Below, piece by piece: positions 1-9,675 of a stretch of 64,000 bases of DNA. The notes beneath the pieces were generated by a model. That model saw only the letters and a program-made list of their open reading frames with translations. It was not told the DNA's origin and ran no database searches. The first letter of the stretch is position 1. Each line of letters begins with the position of its first letter. Origin of the DNA: Thiotrichaceae bacterium (GTDB lineage Bacteria; Pseudomonadota; Gammaproteobacteria; SZUA-140); NCBI GenBank assembly GCA_002401765.2, contig NVTY02000080.1, positions 24,001 through 88,000 of the forward strand, given 5' to 3'. The translations under genes were made by a program, and so were the position numbers.

Positions 1-743
1 GTTTTACGCCAACCAAGGTCACCACCCAGCAACGCCTGGCGCCCGTCCGAACGGCCAATGGCGGTCTGACGAAAATCAGCACCACTGTTTAATTCATCGA
101 GAATCGCCAGCGCTTTATTGCGCGACGCTTTAATCTGCGCAGGCGTCGCCGCTTCTGGCAGCGCGACCAGAATATGGCCGAGGTGATAATCACTATTGAT
201 ATTGCCCTGCGCCTTTTGCGTCGCAATAAAGTCACCAATCTCCTGTGCGGTTACCGTGATACGACTATCAACCTGACGTTGACGCAGGCGACGAATAATC
301 ACCTCTTTGCGAATATCTTCACGAAAAGAGGAAAACTTAAAACCATCGCGCTGTAGCACTTCGCGGAATTCAACCAACGACAGGTCATTTTGCGCAGCGA
401 TGTTACTAATGGTGTTACTAAGGGTCTCTTCATCGACCACGATGCCGTTTATGCTGGCAAGCTGCAGCTGTATTTGGGTGGTAATCAAGCGCTCCAGCAC
501 CTGCTTATTCAGTACCGACGCAGCAGGTGCGCGAATGCCCTGTTGCTTCAACTGCTGGGCCACCGCAAAGAGCTCATTGTTTAGCTCATTTTGAGTGAGC
601 ACCTGGTCATTCACCACCGCAACGATCCGGTTCAGTGGCACCAGTTCAGCGCGCGCTTCGGCGAATGCCAATGCCGGTGCTGCAATTTGTAGCGCCCCTA
701 TCAGCGTTGTTATAAATACGCTACCTTGGAAAAGTTGCCTCAT
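1..743 (-). CDS. surA: SurA periplasmic chaperone / peptidyl-prolyl isomerase, C-terminal part outside window
   Basis: Periplasmic chaperone that escorts outer-membrane proteins, LptD among them, to the BAM complex. I translated this frame directly. It starts at ATG 741-743 with MRQLFQG, then a hydrophobic signal peptide ending near ALAFAEA, then RIVAVVNDQVLTQNEL, the usual start of the SurA N-terminal domain. The first parvulin domain begins near residue 195 (YHLGHILVALPE) and is cut by the window edge at about residue 247, so the second parvulin domain is not seen. It lies 44 bases downstream of lptD on the same strand, the normal lptD-surA order. No damage is visible in the part present. 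Confidence 0.95.
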   Translation of the reverse strand, partial: MRQLFQGSVFITTLIGALQIAAPALAFAEARAELVPLNRIVAVVNDQVLTQNELNNELFAVAQQLKQQGIRAPAASVLNKQVLERLITTQIQLQLASINGIVVDEETLSNTISNIAAQNDLSLVEFREVLQRDGFKFSSFREDIRKEVIIRRLRQRQVDSRITVTAQEIGDFIATQKAQGNINSDYHLGHILVALPEAATPAQIKASRNKALAILDELNSGADFRQTAIGRSDGRQALLGGDLGWRK

Positions 744-787
744 GTATCATCCACTTGATGTATTGGTTGGTTGGGCTAAAAAGTGAC

Positions 788-3118
788 TCAATCCGAATAA
801 CCTAGGATACCATTTTCTAGTAGATCATCGATGGTTTTACCCAGTTTACCCATCCCTTTCAGTTCTAGCTGTATGAATATGCTTCTATCATAAGGATCGA
901 CACCCTCACCACCGGGAAGCGCAGCCTGATCCACTAAGGCCTTATTCAGGAACCTGTGTTTAACAATATGCAGTTTCCAGCAGCAAGTCTGATATTCAAG
1001 CCCAATAAACGATTCAATGGTTGTTTCATCCAGCAGCGAGCGCGTTTTACGCCCAATAATATGCCAACGACGGGTATGTGGGATGGGCCATAATATAGAG
1101 GCATCAACCTGCGATTGCGAGAGATTACGGTAGCGGTATCCAACATTCAGAATGCGCCGCTTTGCGGGATTGTAATTAAACTGAAGCGAGCCCTTGGCGA
1201 CCTTATGAAGATCCACATCCCACTGATAGTTGGCATTAATACGCAGGTCACTGCGCAAATAGGCGCTGCTTTGCGCCACAATATCGGTCTTTTTAAGCTT
1301 ATCGACATTGTCAGCCGCCAGTGTCACCCGGCGGTCTCTAAGATAATAGATCTGTCCGATACTGGCATTAAGGCGTTCAACACCCGTCTGCTGGTCAATC
1401 AGACGGGTCGTCACGGCAAGCGTTACGCGGCTGGTATCACCAATGCGGTCAATCCCACTAAAACGATTGGTGCTAAATAAACGGGAAAAACTAAAACTGG
1501 GCGTACCGCTATCAAAAACAGGAATATCGCTCTGCTCACGATAGGGGATATAAACATACATTAGACGAGGCTCCAGGGTATGCAAATAGACCCGGGAGGC
1601 GATGTTCGTATCTCTTTCAAAAAACACCCCACTATCTAACGTCAGCAGCGGCAGGGTTCGCGTCAACACATCCGTGGTGGTTAAATCACCTGGCAGGCGG
1701 GTTAAATCATAACGCGAATGTTGCACCATCAATGAAGGGGTAAAATAGGCCGCATCGGTGCTAAGTGGCAAACTAATGGTCGGTTTGAGATCTAAACGTC
1801 GCCCCGTCAGTCTATCCCTGCGTTCAAAGGCAACATATTCACCGCTCAGGCTATAATTCAGGGTGTTTTCCTCGATCGGACGAAGTGAATTAAATGTCAA
1901 TTGGGGCAGTCTTTTATAGGGCCTGGCGCTTTCAGGGATTATGTCATCCACCGTTTGATAGCTTTGCACCCGTAGTTTGCTGCTCCAGTCATCCCCCTGA
2001 TAGCGAATATCCGCGCTGCGCTGCAGGTGCGTGACGCTGCTGGTACTCAGAGAACTACCGAGCTCAGAGAGGTAATCGGGATCCGTAACATAGCTCAGGT
2101 CGATATTAGTGTGTATTCGCTGTAGCGGATTGCCACTATGAGTGAATGTCGCCTTTCCCCTTTTGCCTCCGCCCTCAACCATCTCTTTTTCATATAGCCT
2201 GTCTCGCCCCATATACTCCAGGTTGAGAATGCCGCGGTTTCTGCGGTGAAGATAACGAAATTCGCTATTCAGCACTACACCTCGTTTCTCAATATTCCGA
2301 GGTGTCACCGTCGCATCACGATGAGGACTCAGATTCAGATAATAAGGCACACTGAAATCCACCCCATTCAGCTCCGATCTTCGGTAGGCAGGTGGTAACA
2401 CCCCAGATTTCCGTCGATCATCAATCGGGAATGAAATATAGGGCAGGTAGAAAAAGGGCACATGCATAAATGACAATACCGCATGATGAGCGCTGCCCAT
2501 TCCCGTCGAACGATCTAAGCGGATCTTCGACGAAGTCATCAGCCAGTCTCGGCGAGTCGGGTCACAGGTGGTGTAAGTCGCCTTTTTTAACACCGTGACA
2601 TCTTCAGACTCAAAAATAATCTGCTCGGCATCTCCTCGGGCATGATTGGCGCGCAACTGAAATTGTGCGTGATTGATGGTGCCAGTGGAATTAGCCAACC
2701 ACATACGTGATGAGTCGCCCTGGAAGAGCGCGTCAGCGGTAGTGATGCTCACATTGTCATAGGCATCCAGGCGCTCAAGCCCCTTGTCATACACGGCACG
2801 TCTCGCATACAAAGATTGCTTAGCCTGAACAAATGCCACTTTGCCACTCATTTCATAAAGATTTCTACCCGTTGCCAAACCATAATCAGCGCTAATCAGC
2901 GTCTTTTCACCTAGCGTTGCATCACCCTGAAAAGCAGGTAAATGGTGGCGACATAGCTGCCACTCATTAGCCGCCACCGGCCTGCTCTCAAATAAAAACA
3001 ACAGGGGTATTAGCAGCAGTGAACCCAAGGCGCTAGAGACGCGTGCCGATTTAGGTAATTGGATGCTAACCTTTTGTCGATACAACTGTTTCTCAGGCCG
3101 GATTGAGTGGTAAGGCAT
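788..3118 (-). CDS. lptD: LPS-assembly outer membrane protein LptD
   Basis: Beta-barrel that, with LptE, inserts lipopolysaccharide into the outer leaflet of the outer membrane. About 776 aa, the usual family length. A basic N-terminus and hydrophobic signal segment (residues about 30-50) lead to an OstA-type periplasmic domain (EKTLISADYG, SRMWLANSTG) and a long barrel. The adjacent cysteine pair typical of LptD is present near the C-terminus (EYQTCCWKLHI), and N-terminal cysteines (QLCRHH, TTCDPTRRDW) could form the interdomain disulfides. I chose ATG 3118; a TTG two codons upstream is possible and neither has a clear ribosome site. Only about 47 bases separate it from the divergent adaptor gene, so their promoters must overlap. 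Confidence 0.96.
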   Translation of the reverse strand: MPYHSIRPEKQLYRQKVSIQLPKSARVSSALGSLLLIPLLFLFESRPVAANEWQLCRHHLPAFQGDATLGEKTLISADYGLATGRNLYEMSGKVAFVQAKQSLYARRAVYDKGLERLDAYDNVSITTADALFQGDSSRMWLANSTGTINHAQFQLRANHARGDAEQIIFESEDVTVLKKATYTTCDPTRRDWLMTSSKIRLDRSTGMGSAHHAVLSFMHVPFFYLPYISFPIDDRRKSGVLPPAYRRSELNGVDFSVPYYLNLSPHRDATVTPRNIEKRGVVLNSEFRYLHRRNRGILNLEYMGRDRLYEKEMVEGGGKRGKATFTHSGNPLQRIHTNIDLSYVTDPDYLSELGSSLSTSSVTHLQRSADIRYQGDDWSSKLRVQSYQTVDDIIPESARPYKRLPQLTFNSLRPIEENTLNYSLSGEYVAFERRDRLTGRRLDLKPTISLPLSTDAAYFTPSLMVQHSRYDLTRLPGDLTTTDVLTRTLPLLTLDSGVFFERDTNIASRVYLHTLEPRLMYVYIPYREQSDIPVFDSGTPSFSFSRLFSTNRFSGIDRIGDTSRVTLAVTTRLIDQQTGVERLNASIGQIYYLRDRRVTLAADNVDKLKKTDIVAQSSAYLRSDLRINANYQWDVDLHKVAKGSLQFNYNPAKRRILNVGYRYRNLSQSQVDASILWPIPHTRRWHIIGRKTRSLLDETTIESFIGLEYQTCCWKLHIVKHRFLNKALVDQAALPGGEGVDPYDRSIFIQLELKGMGKLGKTIDDLLENGILGYSD

Positions 3119-3165
3119 ATACAAAATGGTTTTAGATTTCGTTAAATAACAGGTATGGTAACGGT

Positions 3166-4344
3166 ATGAATGATGCCGATATAAAAATCAAAAAAATATC
3201 ATTAAAGTATATCCTGATTCTCATTCTAGGTGTGATTTGCCTGACCGCACTGCTGCTAGTCACATCACCGAAAAATGAGCCTGAACTGCGCGAGATCGCC
3301 GCCACCCAGGTGGTGTTGCAGCCCATCGTACAACAGCTCATTCAACCGATAAAAGTGGTCAGCGGCCACCTGCAACCCGTGCGCAGCAGTGCGCTCAGTT
3401 TTGAGCTTTCAGGGCAGGTGTTGGCGCGCCATGTGGAACCCGGCAGTCGCGTCAATAAAGGAGAGATACTGATCACCCTGCAGCGTGGCGACCAGCAAGA
3501 TGCGCTGGCGGAGGCAAAGGCGCAGCTATCGCAGGAACATAAAGCGATTGAGCGTGACCAGCGCATACTCAAATTGATTAGTGAAAACCGCCTTCTGCAG
3601 GCACGCGAAGTGATGCGACTGGAGCAACTCGGGCAAAAATCACTCGCCTCACGTTCAATGCGTGACAACGCCAATCAATTGCTAATTCAACAGCAGCGTG
3701 AAGAGGAGCAGCTCAAATATAGCGTTGGCACCAGCAAGGCACGCCTCGAACTTAAGCGTGCGGCGGTGCGGCGCGCCGAACGCAACATGGCCCGCACCGT
3801 CATCAACGCACCTTATAGCGGTATCATCAATGCGGTGTATGTTGAGGTGGGCGATTATGCCAGCCCCAACCAGATAGTGGTTGAGCTACTGCAACTGAAA
3901 CAACTAGACTTAAACCTCGACGTCAACGGTGCCACCGCCGCGACGTTAAGCCTACAACAAGCCGTTATAGTAACCATTAACAGCGAGCCACACCGCGGCA
4001 ATATTATTGCACTACAGACCAGCCCCGATGCCGAGACCTTTACCCATGCAGTGCGCATTCGTCTTGATGGCAGCGGCCTACAGGCAGGTGCTCCCGCTAC
4101 CGCGGCACTTAAACTCAAGGCACTGCCCAATGCATTAGTGGTGCCGGTCTCCTCGATTCTGTACCACAACGATGAGCGTTTTATTTTCATCGCGGAAGCG
4201 AAAGCACTGCGCCGTGTCGCGGTAACGCTCAGCGCTCGCGAGGGACAATTACAAGTGGTGAACGGTGAAATTCAGGCCGGCGAGATGGTCGTCGCTCGTG
4301 ATGTGGCCTTCCTTACCGACGGTCAGTCGGTTGTGCACGACTAA
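3166..4344 (+). CDS. RND/HlyD-family periplasmic adaptor subunit
   Basis: Membrane-fusion protein that would link the RND pump encoded next to an outer-membrane channel. 392 aa. One N-terminal transmembrane anchor (YILILILGVICLTALLLV, residues about 16-33), a lipoyl-like half (GQVLARHVEPGSRVNKGE), a long helical hairpin rich in Gln, Glu and Arg (about 115-210), the second lipoyl half (VINAPYSGIINAVYVEVGDY) and a beta-barrel/membrane-proximal domain. The RND gene starts 31 bases downstream, so the two are surely cotranscribed. No outer-membrane TolC partner is encoded here. The substrate cannot be inferred; position next to lptD and amgK hints at an envelope role but proves nothing. Confidence 0.9.
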   Translation: MNDADIKIKKISLKYILILILGVICLTALLLVTSPKNEPELREIAATQVVLQPIVQQLIQPIKVVSGHLQPVRSSALSFELSGQVLARHVEPGSRVNKGEILITLQRGDQQDALAEAKAQLSQEHKAIERDQRILKLISENRLLQAREVMRLEQLGQKSLASRSMRDNANQLLIQQQREEEQLKYSVGTSKARLELKRAAVRRAERNMARTVINAPYSGIINAVYVEVGDYASPNQIVVELLQLKQLDLNLDVNGATAATLSLQQAVIVTINSEPHRGNIIALQTSPDAETFTHAVRIRLDGSGLQAGAPATAALKLKALPNALVVPVSSILYHNDERFIFIAEAKALRRVAVTLSAREGQLQVVNGEIQAGEMVVARDVAFLTDGQSVVHD

Positions 4345-4374
4345 CCCCGCTATCATCACCGGCATCACACTCAC

Positions 4375-7300
4375 ATGCGCCTCATTCGTTTCAGTATTGA
4401 TAACCCGTTAATCACCAACCTGATGTTGGCGCTGGTGCTAATCATGGGCGTACTGTCGTGGTACCAACTGCCGCAGGAGATGTTCCCGGTGGTAGAGATG
4501 GACAAGGTGAAGATCACCACCGTCTATAAAGGGACCTCACCAGAAGAGATGGAACGCCTCGTGAGCCTGCCGATTGAGGAAGAGTTTGATGACATGATGG
4601 AGATCGACACCATCACCTCGACCAGCAGCGAGGGGCTCTCCAATATCATCATCGACCTGAAGTCGGGTACCGATGTTACCGAATTTGTGAATGATGCCCG
4701 CTCTATTCTGGAACGCATCGCCGATCTACCCGATGATGCGGAGCGCCCTGAGTTAAGCCGCATGAAATCACGCATTCCGGTGATCAGCGTCGCACTGTAT
4801 GGCGATGTCTCACGCAGCCATCTATTTGAACTGGCAGAAGAGGTAAAACGCCGCCTGCTGAGTGTGCCAGGTGTCGCCAGCGCGGGCATCTCAGGCAACC
4901 GAGAATGGGAATTATGGGTGGAGGTCGACCCCGCGCGCATGGCGATGCTCAAAATACCACTGTCACAGATCACTCAGGTGCTACGCGCAAATTTGGATGA
5001 CCTGCCGGGCGGCTCGATTCAGGCCGCCGAAGGCGACATTCTACTGCGCGGCAAAGGGGTGGTGCCTGATGCAGCAGGGATTTCCCAACTGGTGCTGCGC
5101 CGCGGCAGCAACGGCGCTGAACTACTACTCGGTGAAGTGGCCAACGTCAGCATCCGTCTAGAAGAGCCGCGTACCTTGGCGCGCTTTAATGGCCGTTCGT
5201 CCGTCAATATGATCGTCACCAAGACTGCTGAATCATCCACCATTGAGATATCCAAACAGGTACGCGAGCTGGCCAGGCAGATGCGAGATGAACTACCCAG
5301 CTCGGTAAAGCTCGGCGTCTTTAGTGATCTCTCCGTCTACGTCAAGACTCGCCTTGAGACGGTCAAATCATCCGCCGTGGTCGGCTTGATTCTGGTACTG
5401 CTATCACTTTATCTCTTCCTGAACTTCCGCGTTGCATTGATCACCGCGCTCGGCATTCCGGTCTCGTTTCTCTTTGCCGTGATATTAATGGAAACCTTTG
5501 GCGTCACCATTAACATGGTGTCACTCTTCGCCTTCCTAGTGGTACTAGGAATGGTGGTGGATGATGCCATCATCGTCACTGAAAACATCTACCGTCATAT
5601 GGAAAACGGCGTACCCGCAGAGCGCGCCGCGATCGTCGGCGCGCGCGAAGTCTACTGGCCGGTGGTCGCCTCCACCGCCACCACTATCGCAGCCTTTATG
5701 CCGATGTTTGCCATCGGTGGCACCATGGGGGCCTTTATCGCGGTGATCCCGATTATCGTTATCTGCACCCTCATCGGCTCGCTGATTGAAGCCTTTGGTG
5801 TCTTGCCCTCTCATGCCAAAGAGATGCTCAAGGTACAGAAACGCAAAACACGCCCCGGCATGATCGACTGGAAAAAATGGCTTGAACGCTACACCCACTT
5901 TGTGCGCTGGTCACTGCATAACCGTTATTTCATGTGCATCGCCATCATCGGCCTAATGCTGATCACCATCGTCACCGCCACCACCCGCAGTTCATTTGAA
6001 CTATTTGGCTCAGTCGATTCCGGGCAGTTCTTCATCAATGCCGAGGCGCCCAACACCTACAGCCTGCAAGATACCACGGTGCTTGCTAAACAGATGGAAG
6101 AGCAAGTCATTGCAGAACTCAATGATAATGAGCTAGAAAGCCAACTGACCAATGTCGGCGTCACCTTTATCGACTTCAATACGATAAAATTTGATAGCAA
6201 CTACATCCAGCTGGTGATTGACCTTAAAAAACCACGCCCAGAAGGTTTTATTGATCGCTGGATTTCACCAGTGGTGAGTCTACGCTTTAACTGGGACGGG
6301 ACACGTGAACGCAGCACCACCGAAATTATCAACCGGCTACGCGAACGCATGCAGACCATCGCCGGGATTCAACGCCTTTCAATCTTACGCCCCGCTGGTG
6401 GCCCTGCCGGGGCAGACATCGAGATTGGCATTGTTGGTAACGAGTTTGACCTGCTGCGTGAGATTGGCGAAGAGGTGAAAACAGCGCTGCTAACCCTGCC
6501 CGGCGTTTATGATATTCGACAGGATCTCGAACCGGGTAAACTCGAATACCAGTACACCCTGAATGATCGCGGCCGCCAGCTCGGATTGACACAAGCACGG
6601 CTGGCAGAGGCCATTCGCGGTGGCTACCAGGGGATCGAAGTGGCCCATGTCACCCATGACAACAAACGCATGCCAGTCCGTGTGATCTACCCCAAGTCGG
6701 TTCGTGAGCAGGCCTCCTCGCTGGGAGAGCAGCGCATCGTGCTTGAAAATGGTAAGAGTGTCTATTTTGAAGATGTTGCCGATATCAAATTTGGGCGTAG
6801 CTTCGGTTCGGTTAAACGTCGTGATATGCAGCGCCTCGCCACTGTCACCGCAGAAGTCGACGCCATGGTCACCACCCCAATCGAAGTAACCAATTATATC
6901 CAGGAGCAATTTAGCGATCTTTCACAACGCCACCCCGGCCTTGAACTAGTCTTTATGGGTGAAAAGCGCGAAGCCAGTGAGTCGATGCGCGATATGACCA
7001 GCGCCTTTATCATTGCACTCGCACTGATCTTTTTTATCCTTGCTGCGCTATTTAAATCACTACTCGATCCACTGGTGGTGATGTTCGCCATTCCATTTGG
7101 CATCATTGGCGTAATCTTCGGTCACTTTGTGATGGGCTTTCATCTGCAGTTTCTGTCTGCCGTCGGCTTTCTTGCATTAGCCGGCATTATCGTTAACGAC
7201 TCCTTGATCCTGGTCGACTTCGCCAATAAGATGCGCGCCAAAGGTGAAGATCGAATAGAGGCGATGGTCGCGGCAGGCCGCGTACGCGCACGGCCGATTC

Positions 7301-7542
7301 TGCTCACGAGTGTCACCACTTTTCTGGGTATCTCACCGCTGATTTTTTTCTCCACCGGCCAGACCGCATTCCTTGCGCCGATGGCCGTGAGCCTTGGTTT
7401 TGGCTTACTCTTCGCCACCGTACTGATTTTAATCGGTGTGCCGTGCTTTTATATGGTGGCCGATGACCTGCGCGCAAAGAGTAGCAAAATATTCAGGGCC
7501 ATCTTCAGAAGTGATACAAAGGAGAGCAGCAGTGCAGGATGA
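4375..7542 (+). CDS. RND-family efflux transporter permease
   Basis: Proton-driven inner-membrane transporter of the AcrB/MMPL-like superfamily, 1055 aa, full length. It starts MRLIRFSIDNPLITNLML with TM1, followed by the first large periplasmic loop. The TM4 proton-relay motif with paired aspartates is intact (LGMVVDDAIIVTENIYRHM, about residue 400), and the second half repeats the fold (GIIVNDSLILVDFANKM near residue 945). The sequence leans toward the HAE-1-like permeases of uncertain substrate rather than a clear AcrB or CusA. Its last codons overlap the amgK start by 11 bases, so adaptor, pump and amgK probably form one transcript. Confidence 0.93.
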   Translation: MRLIRFSIDNPLITNLMLALVLIMGVLSWYQLPQEMFPVVEMDKVKITTVYKGTSPEEMERLVSLPIEEEFDDMMEIDTITSTSSEGLSNIIIDLKSGTDVTEFVNDARSILERIADLPDDAERPELSRMKSRIPVISVALYGDVSRSHLFELAEEVKRRLLSVPGVASAGISGNREWELWVEVDPARMAMLKIPLSQITQVLRANLDDLPGGSIQAAEGDILLRGKGVVPDAAGISQLVLRRGSNGAELLLGEVANVSIRLEEPRTLARFNGRSSVNMIVTKTAESSTIEISKQVRELARQMRDELPSSVKLGVFSDLSVYVKTRLETVKSSAVVGLILVLLSLYLFLNFRVALITALGIPVSFLFAVILMETFGVTINMVSLFAFLVVLGMVVDDAIIVTENIYRHMENGVPAERAAIVGAREVYWPVVASTATTIAAFMPMFAIGGTMGAFIAVIPIIVICTLIGSLIEAFGVLPSHAKEMLKVQKRKTRPGMIDWKKWLERYTHFVRWSLHNRYFMCIAIIGLMLITIVTATTRSSFELFGSVDSGQFFINAEAPNTYSLQDTTVLAKQMEEQVIAELNDNELESQLTNVGVTFIDFNTIKFDSNYIQLVIDLKKPRPEGFIDRWISPVVSLRFNWDGTRERSTTEIINRLRERMQTIAGIQRLSILRPAGGPAGADIEIGIVGNEFDLLREIGEEVKTALLTLPGVYDIRQDLEPGKLEYQYTLNDRGRQLGLTQARLAEAIRGGYQGIEVAHVTHDNKRMPVRVIYPKSVREQASSLGEQRIVLENGKSVYFEDVADIKFGRSFGSVKRRDMQRLATVTAEVDAMVTTPIEVTNYIQEQFSDLSQRHPGLELVFMGEKREASESMRDMTSAFIIALALIFFILAALFKSLLDPLVVMFAIPFGIIGVIFGHFVMGFHLQFLSAVGFLALAGIIVNDSLILVDFANKMRAKGEDRIEAMVAAGRVRARPILLTSVTTFLGISPLIFFSTGQTAFLAPMAVSLGFGLLFATVLILIGVPCFYMVADDLRAKSSKIFRAIFRSDTKESSSAG

Positions 7543-8518
7543 TCAACGCCTGATCGATCTACAACAGTGGTTACGAGATGACCTTGGCATTGCATTTGAA
7601 ACCATTGCACCCGCATCATGCGATGCCAGCTTTCGGCGTTACTTCCGCATCGAACATGCGGGTGAAAGTTTGATCGTGATGGATGCACCACCCGAGAAAG
7701 AAGATTGCGAGCCATTTATTAATATCGCCAATGCACTGTTGAAAACAGGACTCAACGTACCGCGTATATTACAACAGAATCTTAATTTTGGATTCTTGCT
7801 GCTTTCGGATCTCGGCTCAATTCAGTACCTGGAGCAACTCAACAATGAAAGTGCAGAGCGGCTTTATGGCGATGCCTTTGATGCCTTGTTATTGATGCAT
7901 CGTGACAATAAAAATCACGCACACCTACCACCCTACGACCATGCACTATTGATGAAAGAAATGGCGTTAATGCGCGAATGGTATGTGGAAAAAAACCTTA
8001 ACATCACACTAACCACGCAGCAACACACAGTACTGAATATATCCTTTGAATTATTAGCGAAGTCCGCCCTTGCCCAGCCACAAGTACTAGTACATCGAGA
8101 TTACCATTCACGCAACTTGATGGTCGTTGAAAAAGGCAATCCCGGTGTGCTTGATTTTCAGGACGCGGTGATTGGCGCCATCACCTATGACCTCGTTTCG
8201 CTACTTAAAGATTGCTATATCAAATGGTCACGTGAACAGGTGCTTGGCTGGGTCAGTCGCTATCATCAACGCCTGTCAGAACATGGAATGATCGATAACA
8301 GCAGTGGCGCGAAATTCATTAAGTGGTTTGATTTTATGGGGGTGCAACGACACCTAAAAATACTGGGTATTTTTTCTCGGTTAAATATTCGCGATGGCAA
8401 AGCTGGTTATCTTAAGGATATTCCTTTGACCCTGGCTTATGTGGTTGAGGCATGTGGATTGTATGATGAGCTCAAACCCCTGGGTGAATTGCTTGATGAG
8501 ATTGTGACTAGCGGGTAG
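7532..8518 (+). CDS. amgK: Phosphotransferase, AmgK-like (N-acetylmuramate / N-acetylglucosamine kinase)
   Basis: Aminoglycoside-phosphotransferase-fold kinase. Close relatives next to lptD phosphorylate MurNAc/GlcNAc at the anomeric position in the cell-wall recycling branch that confers fosfomycin tolerance. The kinase loop HRDYHSRNLM (catalytic Asp, Mg-binding Asn) and the following DFQDAVIG (Mg-binding Asp) are intact. Start chosen at GTG 7532, which has GGAG (7521-7524) upstream and gives VQDDQRLIDLQQW; an in-frame start at 7436 would lie deep inside the RND gene. 328 aa, normal for the family. The usual partner nucleotidyltransferase murU does not follow; the next 218 bases have no gene. 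Assignment rests on family and context. Confidence 0.85.
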   Translation: MQDDQRLIDLQQWLRDDLGIAFETIAPASCDASFRRYFRIEHAGESLIVMDAPPEKEDCEPFINIANALLKTGLNVPRILQQNLNFGFLLLSDLGSIQYLEQLNNESAERLYGDAFDALLLMHRDNKNHAHLPPYDHALLMKEMALMREWYVEKNLNITLTTQQHTVLNISFELLAKSALAQPQVLVHRDYHSRNLMVVEKGNPGVLDFQDAVIGAITYDLVSLLKDCYIKWSREQVLGWVSRYHQRLSEHGMIDNSSGAKFIKWFDFMGVQRHLKILGIFSRLNIRDGKAGYLKDIPLTLAYVVEACGLYDELKPLGELLDEIVTSG

Positions 8519-8736
8519 TGGAAAAATATTGGACATAATTAATTTTTAAGCCCTCTTTCGCTTTGTTCATTTTTAATCCAGGAGACCTTTGCATCAGCCG
8601 GGATTTTACTCTCTGACACCAACAGTAGCCGCTTAGGCGAGGAAGAAGCCATAAAATGAGGGGGGGGGTCTATCGCCATAAATGACCGATGAGAGCGCCT
8701 TTACCCAGGGCTAAGGCCACTTGAATTCAAGTTTAT

Positions 8737-9276
8737 TTAATGCACGCCTAATTCACCAAGGGTTTTATGTAAGTTGAAAGGTTTTTTTAACTCAACGATA
8801 TTTTCTAATGCCTTTCTTTTGCTTGCTTCTATGCCATAGTAATCCAATTTAATCCTAAATTCTCTCCAGGCACTTCCATACAATTTTTCTTCTGTATATG
8901 GCAAAGCCTCCCCAGCTTCTCTATCATAATGTTTTGCTGTAGTCCTATAGCGACTAGCCGATACATAAAATTGTGCCAAATAGCTTCCCTCACAATCATC
9001 TCTAGCTTTTCTATTTAAATAATATAACGAAATCTCTAGATCTCTTAAAGAAAGATCAATCGACAATACGGAAGACCGAGGTATCACAATATTTTCTTCC
9101 ATTTTTTCACAACTATCGATAATGTTTTCAGCCGCCTTTTTCGCGTTAAGAAATTCTTTAAGAGCCATTGACATCATTTTTTTTTCAAACTCTATTTCAG
9201 TACCCTCAGCAATGACAATGAAAGAACTAAATATTAGAAAAAAACCAATGATATATTTATTGAACACCACAGCCAT
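8737..9276 (-). CDS. Secreted protein of unknown function, AT-rich
   Basis: I do not recognise this family. About 179 aa starting MAVVFNKYIIGFFLIF, a clear signal peptide with probable cleavage after IVIAEG, so the product is probably periplasmic or secreted. The rest is charged and helix-prone with two cysteines (DSCEKM, DDCEGS) that could form one disulfide, and no membrane segment. ATG 9276 is preferred over a TTG two codons earlier because a G-rich stretch (9283-9287) is well placed. The gene starts inside the end of its upstream neighbour (20-base overlap), so the pair is coupled. Base composition is far more AT-rich than the flanking housekeeping genes, and a transposase remnant lies just beyond: signs of horizontal gain. 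Confidence 0.6.
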   Translation of the reverse strand: MAVVFNKYIIGFFLIFSSFIVIAEGTEIEFEKKMMSMALKEFLNAKKAAENIIDSCEKMEENIVIPRSSVLSIDLSLRDLEISLYYLNRKARDDCEGSYLAQFYVSASRYRTTAKHYDREAGEALPYTEEKLYGSAWREFRIKLDYYGIEASKRKALENIVELKKPFNLHKTLGELGVH

Positions 9277-9586
9277 TTTCAACCCCCACCCAAAATTCTC
9301 TTTCGTTACCGGAATGGTATAACTGCTGCTCTCTAGCTATATTAGAAATTACTCTTCTCAGTATCACTGGTAATGATTGCATAGCCTGGGCAAGCGCTTC
9401 AAAATCTGCCTGTGATATATTGTAGCTAGACTTAAGAAGTCCATTTCCTAAAAAAATATTTGTGATGGTGCCAGTCGGCATTATTCTCGATAAAAGTATA
9501 GATAAATTACTTCTCCTCCTTATATCTTTTATTGCTGCCAAGCTTTCTTTGTCAAATTTCAATTCATTTATAGAAACACATTTCAT
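9257..9586 (-). CDS. Unknown protein, first gene of coupled AT-rich pair
   Basis: Unrecognised 109-aa protein. ATG 9586 is chosen because GGAGAG (9591-9596) sits 4 to 5 bases upstream; a longer TTG start would bury that site. It begins MKCVSINELKFDKESL, has a basic stretch (DIRRRSNLS), a short glycine-containing hydrophobic segment (TITNIFLGNGL) and ends WVGVENGCGVQ. No signal peptide, no convincing transmembrane helix and no catalytic motif. The stop overlaps the start of the secreted-protein gene by 20 bases. Together they look like a two-gene cassette, which could be a secreted product plus a dedicated cytoplasmic partner, but that is speculation. Confidence 0.5.
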   Translation of the reverse strand: MKCVSINELKFDKESLAAIKDIRRRSNLSILLSRIMPTGTITNIFLGNGLLKSSYNISQADFEALAQAMQSLPVILRRVISNIAREQQLYHSGNEREFWVGVENGCGVQ

Positions 9587-9675
9587 TTTTCTCTCCAAAT
9601 ATAATACAATTCCTCTTCACCAGATCCCTTCAAGAGCTAATAAAGGGTCAATATGATACTGGATCCCTATTCTTA

